A stretch of DNA of 64,000 bases from positions 1-64,000 of the forward strand of contig NZ_JBGQOJ010000019.1 in assembly GCF_052119585.1 (NCBI RefSeq), written 5' to 3'. Under the pieces are notes generated by a model, which worked only from the letters and a program-made list of their open reading frames with translations, did no database searches and was not told the DNA's origin. Shown one piece after another: positions 16,980 to 25,909 of this stretch. The translations under genes were made by a program, and so were the position numbers. Position 1 is the stretch's first letter. Each line of letters starts with the position of its first letter. This DNA is from JBGQOJ01 sp052119585. Its GTDB lineage: Bacteria; Pseudomonadota; Alphaproteobacteria; Rhodobacterales; Rhodobacteraceae.

Positions 16980-17326
16980 TGCAGAAATTTGCGCTTTTGC
17001 TGCTTTGCCTCACCTGTTTACCGGTGGTGGCCAAGGCCCAGCCCAAGGGCCTGAACGACGGGACTTATGATGCCTATGATTGCAAGGTCCCTGTCAGCGA
17101 CCAGCGGATCGTGCTGAAAGGCAATCACATCTCGTTCTACGAATCCGCCTGCCAGATGTCCAATCCACAAACCTTGCGCGGTCTGGATGGCCCGATCTTG
17201 TTCGATGCCGCCTGCAAGGGCGAGGGAGAGACCTGGGCGACCCGCTTCATCTTTGTGCAAAGCTTCGATGGCGGACTTGTGATGATGGGCGAAAACTGGG
17301 GCGACCGTTACCAACGATGCAATTGA
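16979..17326 (+). CDS. small secreted protein of unknown function
   Basis: 115 residues. ATG 16979 overlaps the previous stop. Signal peptide M-Q-K-F-A-L-L-L-L-C-L-T-C to about residue 21. The mature part has four Cys residues (in Y-D-C-K, E-S-A-C, D-A-A-C-K, Q-R-C-N), consistent with two disulfides and a periplasmic location. Family unknown. Confidence 0.6.
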   Translation: MQKFALLLLCLTCLPVVAKAQPKGLNDGTYDAYDCKVPVSDQRIVLKGNHISFYESACQMSNPQTLRGLDGPILFDAACKGEGETWATRFIFVQSFDGGLVMMGENWGDRYQRCN

Positions 17327-17649
17327 AGGATTTCGCCGTGTTCTTGCGCCTGCGATCTACCTTTTCCCGTTGCCAGGATCAGCCATGATGCGGGCACACT
17401 ATGTGGCCCTTTTGCTGTGCGAATATTGATATGTGGGTCAAACCTATGAAAGGGGCAGATCCCGCGACGGCAGCAGTCAACCCTGCCACAGCGTCGATCG
17501 GACAGAGTGCCTGACCGGAAAGCAGACTGGCCATTACCTGGCCGACAAGAAGTTGAAACCGCCCTAGACATGGTTGCCCGTCCGAAAGAGGGCGGTTGTT
17601 TTTGCCCTGTTTGGTTTCGATGTCACCTATCGAAAGCCGGGAGGCTATT
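17327..17649. other. intergenic stretch before the large vWA protein
   Basis: 323 nt with no gene supported. It contains the hairpin terminator at 17557-17605 and the GGGAGG ribosome binding site of the downstream gene. Confidence 0.5.
17557..17605 (+). terminator. Rho-independent terminator-like hairpin
   Basis: Arms AACCGCCCT (17557-17565) and AGGGCGGTT (17589-17597), perfect 9 bp with a 23-nt loop, followed by GTTTTTG. It ends about 45 nt before the start of the large vWA gene and 230 nt after the exported-protein cluster. It could terminate that cluster or attenuate the large gene. Confidence 0.55.
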
Positions 17650-20600
17650 ATGACTATCCGATTTCCAAAGCTATTTCTGATACTTGTTTTAGTCCAATTA
17701 TCCCACGTCAGGCATGCTGCCGCAGACATCCAATCCAATTTGACGATGGAGGATATTCCTTCGATTTCATCCGGTGCAGCGGACATCGTCGGGGATCTGT
17801 CGGATGGGGCGCAGGATCTTTGGCTGTTCACGGTTCTGGAAAACGAGACTCCGACGCTCTATTCGGCCCGGATCGAGGGGCTTGGGGATACAGGTGGCGC
17901 GGTTACATTCATCCGCCTCGAAAGGAACGATAAACGCGAAGTAACGCGTCGGGAAGACATCACAACCCGCGGTCTTTTCCCCTCCAGCCGCCCTGGCGGC
18001 AGCGTGGCGCAGATCGGTCCGCTTATGCTTACTCCGGGCGAGTATGTTCTTGGCGTCGCCCCCCTGATCGCGGGAAACGGGGCCTACCGGCTGCGCTTTT
18101 CGCCAGAGGCTACAACACCGCTTTCCGTCGGTGCAGGCGATCTGCCCATAGGCCGGTGGTCGGCCAAGGGTCCAGACATTGAACGATGCCTGGCGTTGCC
18201 ACAAACCCGTATCGACCTTGCGGTTTTCACACCGCCAAAAAGCGATATCACCGTCTGGCTGCTTGACAAGAACAGCAAACAGCATTTGCGCAGCGGGGTG
18301 GCCCCGGTCTGGCGCGTCAACAATCTGGATGGAACGGGCCAGCAGCTTTGCATGACCAGCCGCGCGGCAATGCCCTGGTCGGCACTTCTTCGCCTCGCCG
18401 ATACGCAACGCCTTGCCCCCGAAACCGAGCCGAACGACGTTTCGGACAGTGCCGTGCCTGTACAGGCCGGATCAATGGTGTCCGGCATTCTGGATGCACG
18501 CGGCACGGACAGCGACAAGGACGCGTTCGTCCTCGAGGGCAGCGCAAGCGCCCGTATCGTGCAGATCACGTCGCCCGAGCAAGGCGGTTTGCGCTATAAT
18601 CTGACGACAACAGGGGGGCAATCGGTCAAAAGCGGCGCGGGAAACGGCACCATCACCATTTCACCCTATGTCCCGGAACCAGATATGATCCTGATCGTGT
18701 CCGGTGATCCGGGAACGTCGTATCAACTGTCATACCTGCCATTTCCCACCCCCGAAAGCGGCGAGGACGCAGAGCCTAACGAGACGATCGCAACCGCCAC
18801 CCTCTGGCCAATCGGGCAACCGGCGCGCGGTGTGCTTCAGGACGATGACACAGATTTTTTCGCCATCGATCTGGCCGCCGATCCATCTACCCGGGCACAG
18901 CTTTGGCGGTTGCAGGCTGATGGCGACAACGTGACCCGGCTTGAGGTTTTCGACGCGGCAGGTGAGCGCGTTATCCAACGCCGCTTCGACGCGGGCGGGC
19001 TTTTGCGAATATCCAACCTTTATCTGATTCCCGGGCGTTACAGTGTCGGCGTGCAGGGGAAAGGGGACTATGTGCTGCGTCTGGTGCCGCAGGGACCACG
19101 GCGTGACGATGTCGAATTCGAACCGAACGAAGACGGCGAGGAACTGGCGGTCGGCCAGACGTTGCGCGGTCAGTTGGATACCGGAGACCGCGACAGGTTC
19201 CGCTTCACCGTTCGCGCGCCCGAATGGCTGACATTGCAGATCGCACCACCCTTAGGAGAGACGATTTCGGTCTATCTGTATTCCGGTGGCGGCGAGGTTT
19301 TTCGCCATGTCCTGACCGGTGGTCAATCGGTTCTCGACTATACCCGCGCATTTTGGGCGGGCGACTACGAGATCGAGATAATCAATGCCAAAGGACTGTC
19401 CGGCCTTGATGATTACGCCATTGCCCTGTTGCCTGCACAACAGCCTTTTGGCCCGGTGCAGGACCGCGAGCCGAACGATTATGCCCATTCCGCCGAACGC
19501 TGGCCCGACAACGAGCGGTTGATGGGACAGGTCGGCGTTGTTCAACAAGACAAGGATGCCTATCTGCTCGACGGGGTAAGCGCGGGTGCCGATCTGCGGT
19601 TCTGCGCGGTGCCCGGGGCGGTTTCGATCATCGTGAACGGCCCCGATGGCAAAACCCTGCGCCGCACCATCGAAAAGACTGCATCTGGCCCCTGCGAAAC
19701 CTATGCGGACCTGTCCAATGGGGATCACGTCGTCTTTGTCGAACAAAGCAGCACAGGCGCGCGGACCGGACTGCCAACGGATTATGACCTTGTGCCAACA
19801 GGCTCTGCGGTGGGCGCACGTGGTTTGGCGCTTGCGTTGGTCCCGATCGGGGTCGCCTTGGTTTCAACGCCTGAGGTGCCGAAATCTTTCCTTGCCGGTT
19901 TTGCGCAGCACGTGCCTTTACGGCTTTCGGTCAAGGGGATGGACAGGGCAGGCAGCATCAATCTGACACTTGCGGCGTCTGAACCCGGCTGGTCTCTGGG
20001 CGCGGTCAATATCTTGTCGCAAGAGGGCACGCAGACGGTCCTTGAAACCCTGCTGACGATGCCCCCCGACCTGAGCGAACGCGAAATCCGGCTGCACCTG
20101 CGGCTGCGCAGCGGGCTGACACAAGGCGAGGTCTCTTTCAGCGTGACCCCAGCAGCGCATGCGTCCCCGCTGTCACCCGAACGCACCTTTGCGGTTCCCG
20201 ACGCGATGCTTGGCGGGCTGGATATGGCGGCGCAACATTTCGGGGGAAGCATCACGGCGCTGGACGGCACCGGTATTGACGGGCGCGACCCGTCCGGTGT
20301 CATCCGCGCGGATGCGTTGATCGACGCGCTTGCGACGGCAAGCAACGAGTTTTCCTTCAAAGACGCAGGCAGCGGTGCCCGTTTCAATCTTGTCCTTGGC
20401 GGTGACGCACCGGTGCCTCTGGCCGGCCTGCTGCTAACGCCACGCGCCGCACCGGGGGCAAGTAAAACCCTGCGCGGGTTCCGCGTCGAAGCCTCGGAGG
20501 ATGGCAAGACCTTCAAACAGGTTCTGCGGGCAACTCTGGGTGCCGAGCCTATCGAGCAGGCCTTTGCCTTTGATCACATCATTTCGGCCCGCGCTTTGCG

Positions 20601-22944
20601 CCTGATCCCCGAGACCAACTGGACACTGGACCATAACACTGCGACGCCGGTCAGGCTGGGCGAATTCAAGGCGGTCGCAGCACCGGGTTGGACCCCTGCG
20701 GGCAGCGATGGCTTCAATATTGCCGACCCCAATCTGGGGGGGCATGTGGTCTGGGCGATGCCATCGGGCCAGCTTTCTCTCGAATGGGACCGCGACCTTC
20801 TGCTCGGGAACGACACAAAGCCAAGCCTTGTGCGCGACACGGATCGCATGAGTGTCGTGCTGGGGTTTCACAATGCCCGCGCCGCGCGGATCGCGGCAAT
20901 CGACTGGACGATGGCCACCGAAACCCTTTTGTCGAAAAATGCCATGCCCGTCACGGATGTTGTCATCTCGTCAAGCCTGACAGGCCCGCTTGGCCCATGG
21001 ACAGAGGTTGCACGCTGGGCACCGCCAGCCTCTGCCTTGCCGGATAAACCGGCCCGCTTCGATCTGCCTGCCCCGATCTGGGCCAGGTATCTGCGCCTTG
21101 ACCTCGTGGCCAGAGGAAAAGCCGAATACCTGCGTCTGCCGGAACAATTGCGCGTCTGGGAGACGTCGGGCACCGCCGTTCTGCCGTCAATTCTGGGCGA
21201 GTGGGGCGAGTTTTCGGAAGCATCGGCATTCGAGAACAGCACCACCCGGCAACCGGACGTCATCGCGCGTGCCTCTGGTGGCGCGGCCCGAAATCAGGCG
21301 GTGCCGCTTTTGCCCGATCATTGGGTGTCCTCGTCGGTCGAACGCGGCGCACACGAGGATTGGTGGTCGATCACCTCGCCTCATACCACGGCTGAACTGC
21401 GTGTCTCGCTTGACACCGGACAGGCAGGCGGCGCGCAGCCTGCTCTTTTCGATGCGAACGGGACGCCTGTCGGCCTGAGACGGGCAACCAAGGCCGAGGC
21501 GGTGGATCGCGGTCTGGAGATGCCGCTTTATCTGGCGCGCCTCGACACCTCGGGGCCTTTTGCGTTGCGTATCGCGGAACCGCTTCGACCGATCATGGTC
21601 GTTTGGGACACAAGCGGATCGACCGCCCCCTACAAGGCGGCAATGCAACGCGCAATTCAGGACATCGCGCAACGGGCCGACCCGCAACGTGATCTGATAG
21701 GCTTCCTGCCCTTTGGCAGCGGCATACTTGGAGAGCAACTGCTGGGCGATCCCGAATTGCTCATTCGAAGATTGGGAAATCACGCAGGCGGGGGCAATTC
21801 CAGCAACGCCGAAAATGCATTGAGAGTGGCGGCGTTGTCGCTGTTGGATCAGGACGGTGTGCGCGGCGTTATTCTGATTACCGACGGGGCGACGGGGCGT
21901 GACCTCGCATTATGGGACACACTGGCCAGGGTCCGCCCGCGTGTTGGCGCACTGGCATTGCCCTCGACGGGTGCGTTCGGAAAAAACCCCACCCGCGAAC
22001 GTGATTTGATGGAAAGCTGGGGGCGGGCCAATGGCGGCTTCTACCAGTATGTCTCGACTCAGGCGGATTTCACCGAAGGTTTCATGCGCGCGGTCGATCG
22101 CATGCGGGGGCCAAAGCCCTATCGCGCCCGTATCGGCTTTGGCCCGGCGGTGGCCCAGCCCGACGGCAGTCTGCGCGTGCGTGCCGGCCAAACCCCGCCC
22201 GGCCCCGTTCCGCAAGGGAGCGAAAGCCTCATCGTCCTGTTTGACACATCCGGATCAATGCTCAAACGTCTTGGCTCGACGCCGCGCTACAGGATCGCAA
22301 AAGAAGCGCTTGCGGCGCTGGCAACCACGGCTGATGCACAGGGCATCGCGATAGGTTTGCGCCGGTTCGGCATTCAGCCCGACGCATGCGATACAGAATT
22401 GCTTGCCCCGGTCCGTCCCGCAGGTGGTGCCGAACTGCGCCGGGTCATTGACGGCATAATTCCCCAAAACAACGCCCGAACGCCAATCGCGCTGGCATTG
22501 GCCGCCGCCCGCAAGGATCTGGACCAACGCAATGGCACGGGGCGCATCATTATCCTTACGGATGGCGAGGAAACCTGTGACGGCGACCCCAGAGCCGAAA
22601 TCAAAGCGCTGAGCGATCTGGGTATTTCCAGCCGCATCGACATTGTCGGTTTCGCAATCGACGACGACGCATTGTCGGGAACCTTCGATGAATGGGCCCG
22701 TCTTGGTCAGGGCAGCTATATCAACGCCCAAGATGCCGACCAGCTAGTCAAAGCGCTGCTCGGCGTCGCGCAACCGCGGTTTTACGTCAGCCTCGCGGAT
22801 GGAACGATGTTCGAAGGGGTCGTTGGGGGGCCGTCGCTCCCGCTTGCTCCGGGGCAATATAGTCTGGTGATCGAAGGACGGCCCGAGGCATTGACGCTGG
22901 AAATAACCCCCGGCGATGAAAGCGTGATCGAGGTCAGCCCGTAA
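17650..22944 (+). CDS. large exported protein with EPN repeats, discoidin-like regions and two vWA domains
   Basis: 1764 residues from ATG 17650, preceded by GGGAGG; an upstream in-frame ATG at 17596 has no comparable site and would hide the signal peptide (cut near H-A-A-A). Four repeats start with Glu-Pro-Asn-Asp/Glu at residues 260, 375, 491 and 607, about 116 apart. Each continues with a G-x-L then D-x-D-x-F/Y pattern, as in bacterial pre-peptidase (PPC) beta-sandwiches. Residues about 920-1010 and 1120-1175 resemble F5/8 discoidin domains. Two von Willebrand A domains follow: near 1315-1500 and 1524-1715, each with D-T-S-G-S, the MIDAS metal site. It is probably a periplasmic or surface protein that binds ligands through metal ions. 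No anchor or sorting signal was seen. Confidence 0.85.
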   Translation: MTIRFPKLFLILVLVQLSHVRHAAADIQSNLTMEDIPSISSGAADIVGDLSDGAQDLWLFTVLENETPTLYSARIEGLGDTGGAVTFIRLERNDKREVTRREDITTRGLFPSSRPGGSVAQIGPLMLTPGEYVLGVAPLIAGNGAYRLRFSPEATTPLSVGAGDLPIGRWSAKGPDIERCLALPQTRIDLAVFTPPKSDITVWLLDKNSKQHLRSGVAPVWRVNNLDGTGQQLCMTSRAAMPWSALLRLADTQRLAPETEPNDVSDSAVPVQAGSMVSGILDARGTDSDKDAFVLEGSASARIVQITSPEQGGLRYNLTTTGGQSVKSGAGNGTITISPYVPEPDMILIVSGDPGTSYQLSYLPFPTPESGEDAEPNETIATATLWPIGQPARGVLQDDDTDFFAIDLAADPSTRAQLWRLQADGDNVTRLEVFDAAGERVIQRRFDAGGLLRISNLYLIPGRYSVGVQGKGDYVLRLVPQGPRRDDVEFEPNEDGEELAVGQTLRGQLDTGDRDRFRFTVRAPEWLTLQIAPPLGETISVYLYSGGGEVFRHVLTGGQSVLDYTRAFWAGDYEIEIINAKGLSGLDDYAIALLPAQQPFGPVQDREPNDYAHSAERWPDNERLMGQVGVVQQDKDAYLLDGVSAGADLRFCAVPGAVSIIVNGPDGKTLRRTIEKTASGPCETYADLSNGDHVVFVEQSSTGARTGLPTDYDLVPTGSAVGARGLALALVPIGVALVSTPEVPKSFLAGFAQHVPLRLSVKGMDRAGSINLTLAASEPGWSLGAVNILSQEGTQTVLETLLTMPPDLSEREIRLHLRLRSGLTQGEVSFSVTPAAHASPLSPERTFAVPDAMLGGLDMAAQHFGGSITALDGTGIDGRDPSGVIRADALIDALATASNEFSFKDAGSGARFNLVLGGDAPVPLAGLLLTPRAAPGASKTLRGFRVEASEDGKTFKQVLRATLGAEPIEQAFAFDHIISARALRLIPETNWTLDHNTATPVRLGEFKAVAAPGWTPAGSDGFNIADPNLGGHVVWAMPSGQLSLEWDRDLLLGNDTKPSLVRDTDRMSVVLGFHNARAARIAAIDWTMATETLLSKNAMPVTDVVISSSLTGPLGPWTEVARWAPPASALPDKPARFDLPAPIWARYLRLDLVARGKAEYLRLPEQLRVWETSGTAVLPSILGEWGEFSEASAFENSTTRQPDVIARASGGAARNQAVPLLPDHWVSSSVERGAHEDWWSITSPHTTAELRVSLDTGQAGGAQPALFDANGTPVGLRRATKAEAVDRGLEMPLYLARLDTSGPFALRIAEPLRPIMVVWDTSGSTAPYKAAMQRAIQDIAQRADPQRDLIGFLPFGSGILGEQLLGDPELLIRRLGNHAGGGNSSNAENALRVAALSLLDQDGVRGVILITDGATGRDLALWDTLARVRPRVGALALPSTGAFGKNPTRERDLMESWGRANGGFYQYVSTQADFTEGFMRAVDRMRGPKPYRARIGFGPAVAQPDGSLRVRAGQTPPGPVPQGSESLIVLFDTSGSMLKRLGSTPRYRIAKEALAALATTADAQGIAIGLRRFGIQPDACDTELLAPVRPAGGAELRRVIDGIIPQNNARTPIALALAAARKDLDQRNGTGRIIILTDGEETCDGDPRAEIKALSDLGISSRIDIVGFAIDDDALSGTFDEWARLGQGSYINAQDADQLVKALLGVAQPRFYVSLADGTMFEGVVGGPSLPLAPGQYSLVIEGRPEALTLEITPGDESVIEVSP

Positions 22945-23010
22945 AACCCGATGTATGGGGCAGTCTTTGTATCAAACCCGCGGACGAAAGGTGCCCCGGA
23001 CGCGCGCCCG

Positions 23011-24120
23011 TCACCGCGCGGCCAGCACCGCGAGCCTGTCGCGCAGGCTGTCGCTGATCGCCCCCTCTCTCGGGGGATCGCGCAATGTGGTGAACCAATG
23101 CGCAGGCGGGTTGCGCCCGCGACTGTGCCCGACCCATTCCAGCCCGCGCAACACCGCCTCTGCCTGCGGCGGCAATCGTTCAGGTATTTCGGCACCGGTC
23201 AGTGTCGCCCAGACGCCGGTCCAAAGCCGCCCCACCGACCAGGGGTTATACCCGCCGCCGCCAAGAACCAGATAGCGTGGCGCGAGGGGGCGCAGGGCCG
23301 CGACAACCGCCCAATGGGCGTTGTTGGACAGGCAAAGCCGCGACAGCGGGTCTTCTTCGACCGCATCGGCCCCGCATTGCAGCACAATCGCATCCGCACG
23401 AAACGCCCGCACGCGCGGCAAGATCAACCGATCCAGCACATCGCGCATTTCGGTGTCATTGAACCCTTTGGGCACCGGCAGGTTGAACACCTGCCCCGCG
23501 CCCATGTCCGACAAGGCACCGGTGAACGGCCAGCGCTTTTCCTCGTGGACAGAGATCATCAGGACATCGGGATCATCGGCAAACGCGACCTCGACCCCGT
23601 CAGGGTGATGCGCGTCTATATCGACATAAGCCACCCTTTGCGCCCCTGCCCGCCGCAAGGACAGGATCGCAAGGACCGGATCGTTGAGATAGCAAAACCC
23701 GTTGGCGCGATCCGGCAGGCCGTGGTGCGTGCCGCCAGCGGGACTGTAGATCACCCCACCATCGCGTAGCAGCTCGCCCGCCAAAAGCGACCCACCCGCA
23801 GCGGTCGCGGGTCTGCGGAACATTTCGGGGAAAACCGGATTGGACGGGGTTCCAAGGCCATACCGCGCTTTGGTATCGGCACCGACCTGTTGGCTGGCCT
23901 CTGCCGCCTGCAAGGCCGCGATATAGGCGGGGGTGTGCCAGATATGCAGCGCTTGCGCCTTGGCTTTTGGGCTGGTGATGTAGTTGCCCGCGTCCAGCCA
24001 TCCCAGCGACCGCGACAGATCCATCACCGTCGACACACGGGGAACCCGCAAGGGGTGCCAGGCCCCATAGGTGGACCCGCGATAGATTTCCGATCCGATA
24101 AAGCGCGGCGCAAGCGTCAC
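23011..24120 (-). CDS. histone-deacetylase family protein (AcuC-like)
   Basis: 369 residues, a Zn-dependent deacetylase of the arginase/HDAC fold. Visible signature parts: A-G-G-T-H-H-G (two active-site His), D-I-D-A-H-H-P-D-G (zinc ligands Asp and His), Q-C-G-A-D-A-V (third ligand Asp) and G-G-G-G-Y-N (catalytic Tyr). Family members include acetoin-utilisation AcuC and acetylpolyamine hydrolases; the substrate is not known. Its GTG start overlaps the stop of the glutathione peroxidase gene (GTGA), so they form a co-translated pair. The end converges with the large vWA gene. Confidence 0.9.
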   Translation of the reverse strand: MTLAPRFIGSEIYRGSTYGAWHPLRVPRVSTVMDLSRSLGWLDAGNYITSPKAKAQALHIWHTPAYIAALQAAEASQQVGADTKARYGLGTPSNPVFPEMFRRPATAAGGSLLAGELLRDGGVIYSPAGGTHHGLPDRANGFCYLNDPVLAILSLRRAGAQRVAYVDIDAHHPDGVEVAFADDPDVLMISVHEEKRWPFTGALSDMGAGQVFNLPVPKGFNDTEMRDVLDRLILPRVRAFRADAIVLQCGADAVEEDPLSRLCLSNNAHWAVVAALRPLAPRYLVLGGGGYNPWSVGRLWTGVWATLTGAEIPERLPPQAEAVLRGLEWVGHSRGRNPPAHWFTTLRDPPREGAISDSLRDRLAVLAAR

Positions 24121-24638
24121 TGTGTCAGCATCGCCTCGATCGGTCCGGTGATCTTGGCGGACGTCGGTTTGACCACCGATCCAAAGGTTGCAACCACGGC
24201 CCCGTCCGCATCAATCAGGATCTTGTTGAAATTCCAGGCCGGAACAAACCCTGTCTGCTCTTTCACCCACACATAGAACGGATGCGCCTCGCGCCCTTTG
24301 ACATGCGTGATCTCTGTCATCGGCAGGGTCAGACCGAAATTCACCGCGCAGAAATCCTTGACGTCGGCCTCGGTCGCAAGTTCCTGATTGAAGTCGTCCG
24401 ATGGCACGGCAAGCACAACCAGCCCGCGGTCCTTGTAGGTGTCATAAAGCACCTGAAGGTCGTCATATTGCGGAGTAAATCCGCATTGCGACGCGGTATT
24501 CGCGATCAGAACCGGATGCCCCTTCCATGCGTCCAGCGATAGTTCGCCGCCGTCGATAGAGGCGAACGAAAACGGCGCGGCGGCCAGTGCGGGCAGCGCG
24601 GCGACTGACAAGACTGCAAAAATCGAAGCACGGCGCAT
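24117..24638 (-). CDS. glutathione peroxidase family protein, exported
   Basis: 173 residues with a Sec signal peptide (LSVAALPALAAA), so it acts in the periplasm. N-T-A-S-Q-C-G-F-T holds the peroxidatic Cys, and W-N-F-N-K holds the active-site Trp and Asn. The usual Gln lies in a shifted segment (D-D-F-N-Q-E). A second Cys (D-F-C-A-V-N-F) could be the resolving Cys of a thioredoxin-dependent peroxidase. Reduces hydrogen peroxide or lipid peroxides. Upstream partner of the HDAC-like gene. Confidence 0.9.
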   Translation of the reverse strand: MRRASIFAVLSVAALPALAAAPFSFASIDGGELSLDAWKGHPVLIANTASQCGFTPQYDDLQVLYDTYKDRGLVVLAVPSDDFNQELATEADVKDFCAVNFGLTLPMTEITHVKGREAHPFYVWVKEQTGFVPAWNFNKILIDADGAVVATFGSVVKPTSAKITGPIEAMLTQ

Positions 24639-24793
24639 GGCGAAATCCTTTTCTATAACGTTCTACACATATTGCGGCGCGACGGGGCGTCAAGGCGGCG
24701 CAATCGGCAATTCGATGACAAATGGCATTGTGCCGCCGGGAATCACCGCTAGTCTGGAACTTGGGTCATTGCACAAAATCCAGATTGACATAG

Positions 24794-25270
24794 ATGATTA
24801 TGAACCAGATGCCACAACGTCCGATCCCACTGAAACCCGCGCAAAAAAGCAGCGTGCGGACGCAGTTTGCCGCGCTGTGCTACCGGATCGTCAATGGCAA
24901 AACGCAAATCCTGCTGATCACCAGTCGCGCATCAAAGCGCTGGATCATCCCCAAAGGCTGGCCCATCGGCGGCATGACCCCCGCCCAGACAGCAGAGCGC
25001 GAGGCCTATGAGGAGGCAGGCGTGACGGGGCGTGCCGACAACATCTGTGTCGGGCTTTACTGTTACTCCAAATGCCTGGAGGACGCGGCGGCAGTGCCTG
25101 TGATCGCGGCGGTTTTCCCTGTCAAAGTAAAGACGATCCTGGATCGATTTCCCGAACAGGGGGAACGCAGGCGCAAATGGTTCAGCGTCAAGAAAGCCGC
25201 CAAAAAGGTGCAGGAGCCGGAACTGGCCGCGATCATCGCAAGGTTCGAGCCCTCGTCACTAAGACGTTAA
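24794..25270 (+). CDS. Nudix hydrolase (diphosphoinositol-polyphosphate-hydrolase-like)
   Basis: 158 residues. The Nudix box reads G-W-P-I-G-G-M-T-P, then R-E-A-Y-E-E-A-G-V; the Glu normally in the first half is Met. This matches the alphaproteobacterial branch whose box begins 'GWPxxG', so it need not be a defect. It is a pyrophosphohydrolase of a nucleoside-diphosphate-X or diphospho-inositol compound; the substrate cannot be assigned. ATG 24800 is an alternative start. Transcribed divergently from the glutathione peroxidase gene. Confidence 0.85.
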   Translation: MIMNQMPQRPIPLKPAQKSSVRTQFAALCYRIVNGKTQILLITSRASKRWIIPKGWPIGGMTPAQTAEREAYEEAGVTGRADNICVGLYCYSKCLEDAAAVPVIAAVFPVKVKTILDRFPEQGERRRKWFSVKKAAKKVQEPELAAIIARFEPSSLRR

Positions 25271-25329
25271 GCCCATTGTATTGCACTGAAATACAACTAT
25301 TTTAATGCAATCTCAGACAGGGTTGCACG

Positions 25330-25761
25330 ATGATCCGATATGCCTTGAAATGCTCGAATGATCACGGCTTTGACAGCTGGTTCAAATCGGCCGACGCCTT
25401 TGACAAATTGTGCCTTGCCGGCATGGTTGCCTGTCCCGAATGCAATTCGACCAAGGTGCAAAAGGCGATCATGGCACCCCGCGTCGTGGCCCCCCGCCCG
25501 CAAGAATCCGCCCCGCCGCCCAGACTGAACGCCCCTTTGAACGAGATGGAAAAGGCGCTTGCCGCGCTCAAAGCCAAGGTAGAGGCCACATCGGAATACG
25601 TCGGCACCGATTTCGCGACAGAGGCCCGCGCCATCCACGATGGAACCGCGCCTGAACGCGCGATCTACGGCGAGGCAAAGCCCGCCGAGGCCCGCGCATT
25701 GATAGAGGACGGCGTGCCCGTCGCGGCCCTACCTTTCATGCTAAGTCGCAAAACCAACTGA
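25330..25761 (+). CDS. DUF1178 family protein
   Basis: 143 residues, recognisable from the start M-I-R-Y-A-L-K-C, then H-G-F-D-S-W-F, A-C-P-E-C (a Cys-x-x-Cys-like zinc or redox motif) and K-A-I-M-A-P-R. A variable Pro-rich linker and a conserved helical end follow, E-A-R-A-I-H-D-G, then I-Y-G-E-A. The family is widespread in alphaproteobacteria with no known function. It lies between the Nudix and aspartate kinase genes and may be co-transcribed with the former. Confidence 0.85.
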   Translation: MIRYALKCSNDHGFDSWFKSADAFDKLCLAGMVACPECNSTKVQKAIMAPRVVAPRPQESAPPPRLNAPLNEMEKALAALKAKVEATSEYVGTDFATEARAIHDGTAPERAIYGEAKPAEARALIEDGVPVAALPFMLSRKTN

Positions 25762-25909
25762 AGCACCGTGATATGACCCCGCCTGCCATTGGTGCGCCCC
25801 CGCTGGATGGCGGCGCAGGGGGCAAGACCACCCCTTCTAACCCCTTGCCCTTGGGGCATCCGGCGCATAGAAAGCCAGCGATTTTATCTAGCCGGAAAAA
25901 GGCGCCGCA

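Noticed and set aside
24940..25030. Nudix box with Met in place of the usual first Glu, suspected inactive enzyme
   Set aside because: The same form of box is usual in the related alphaproteobacterial subfamily, and the REUXEEXGU part is complete.
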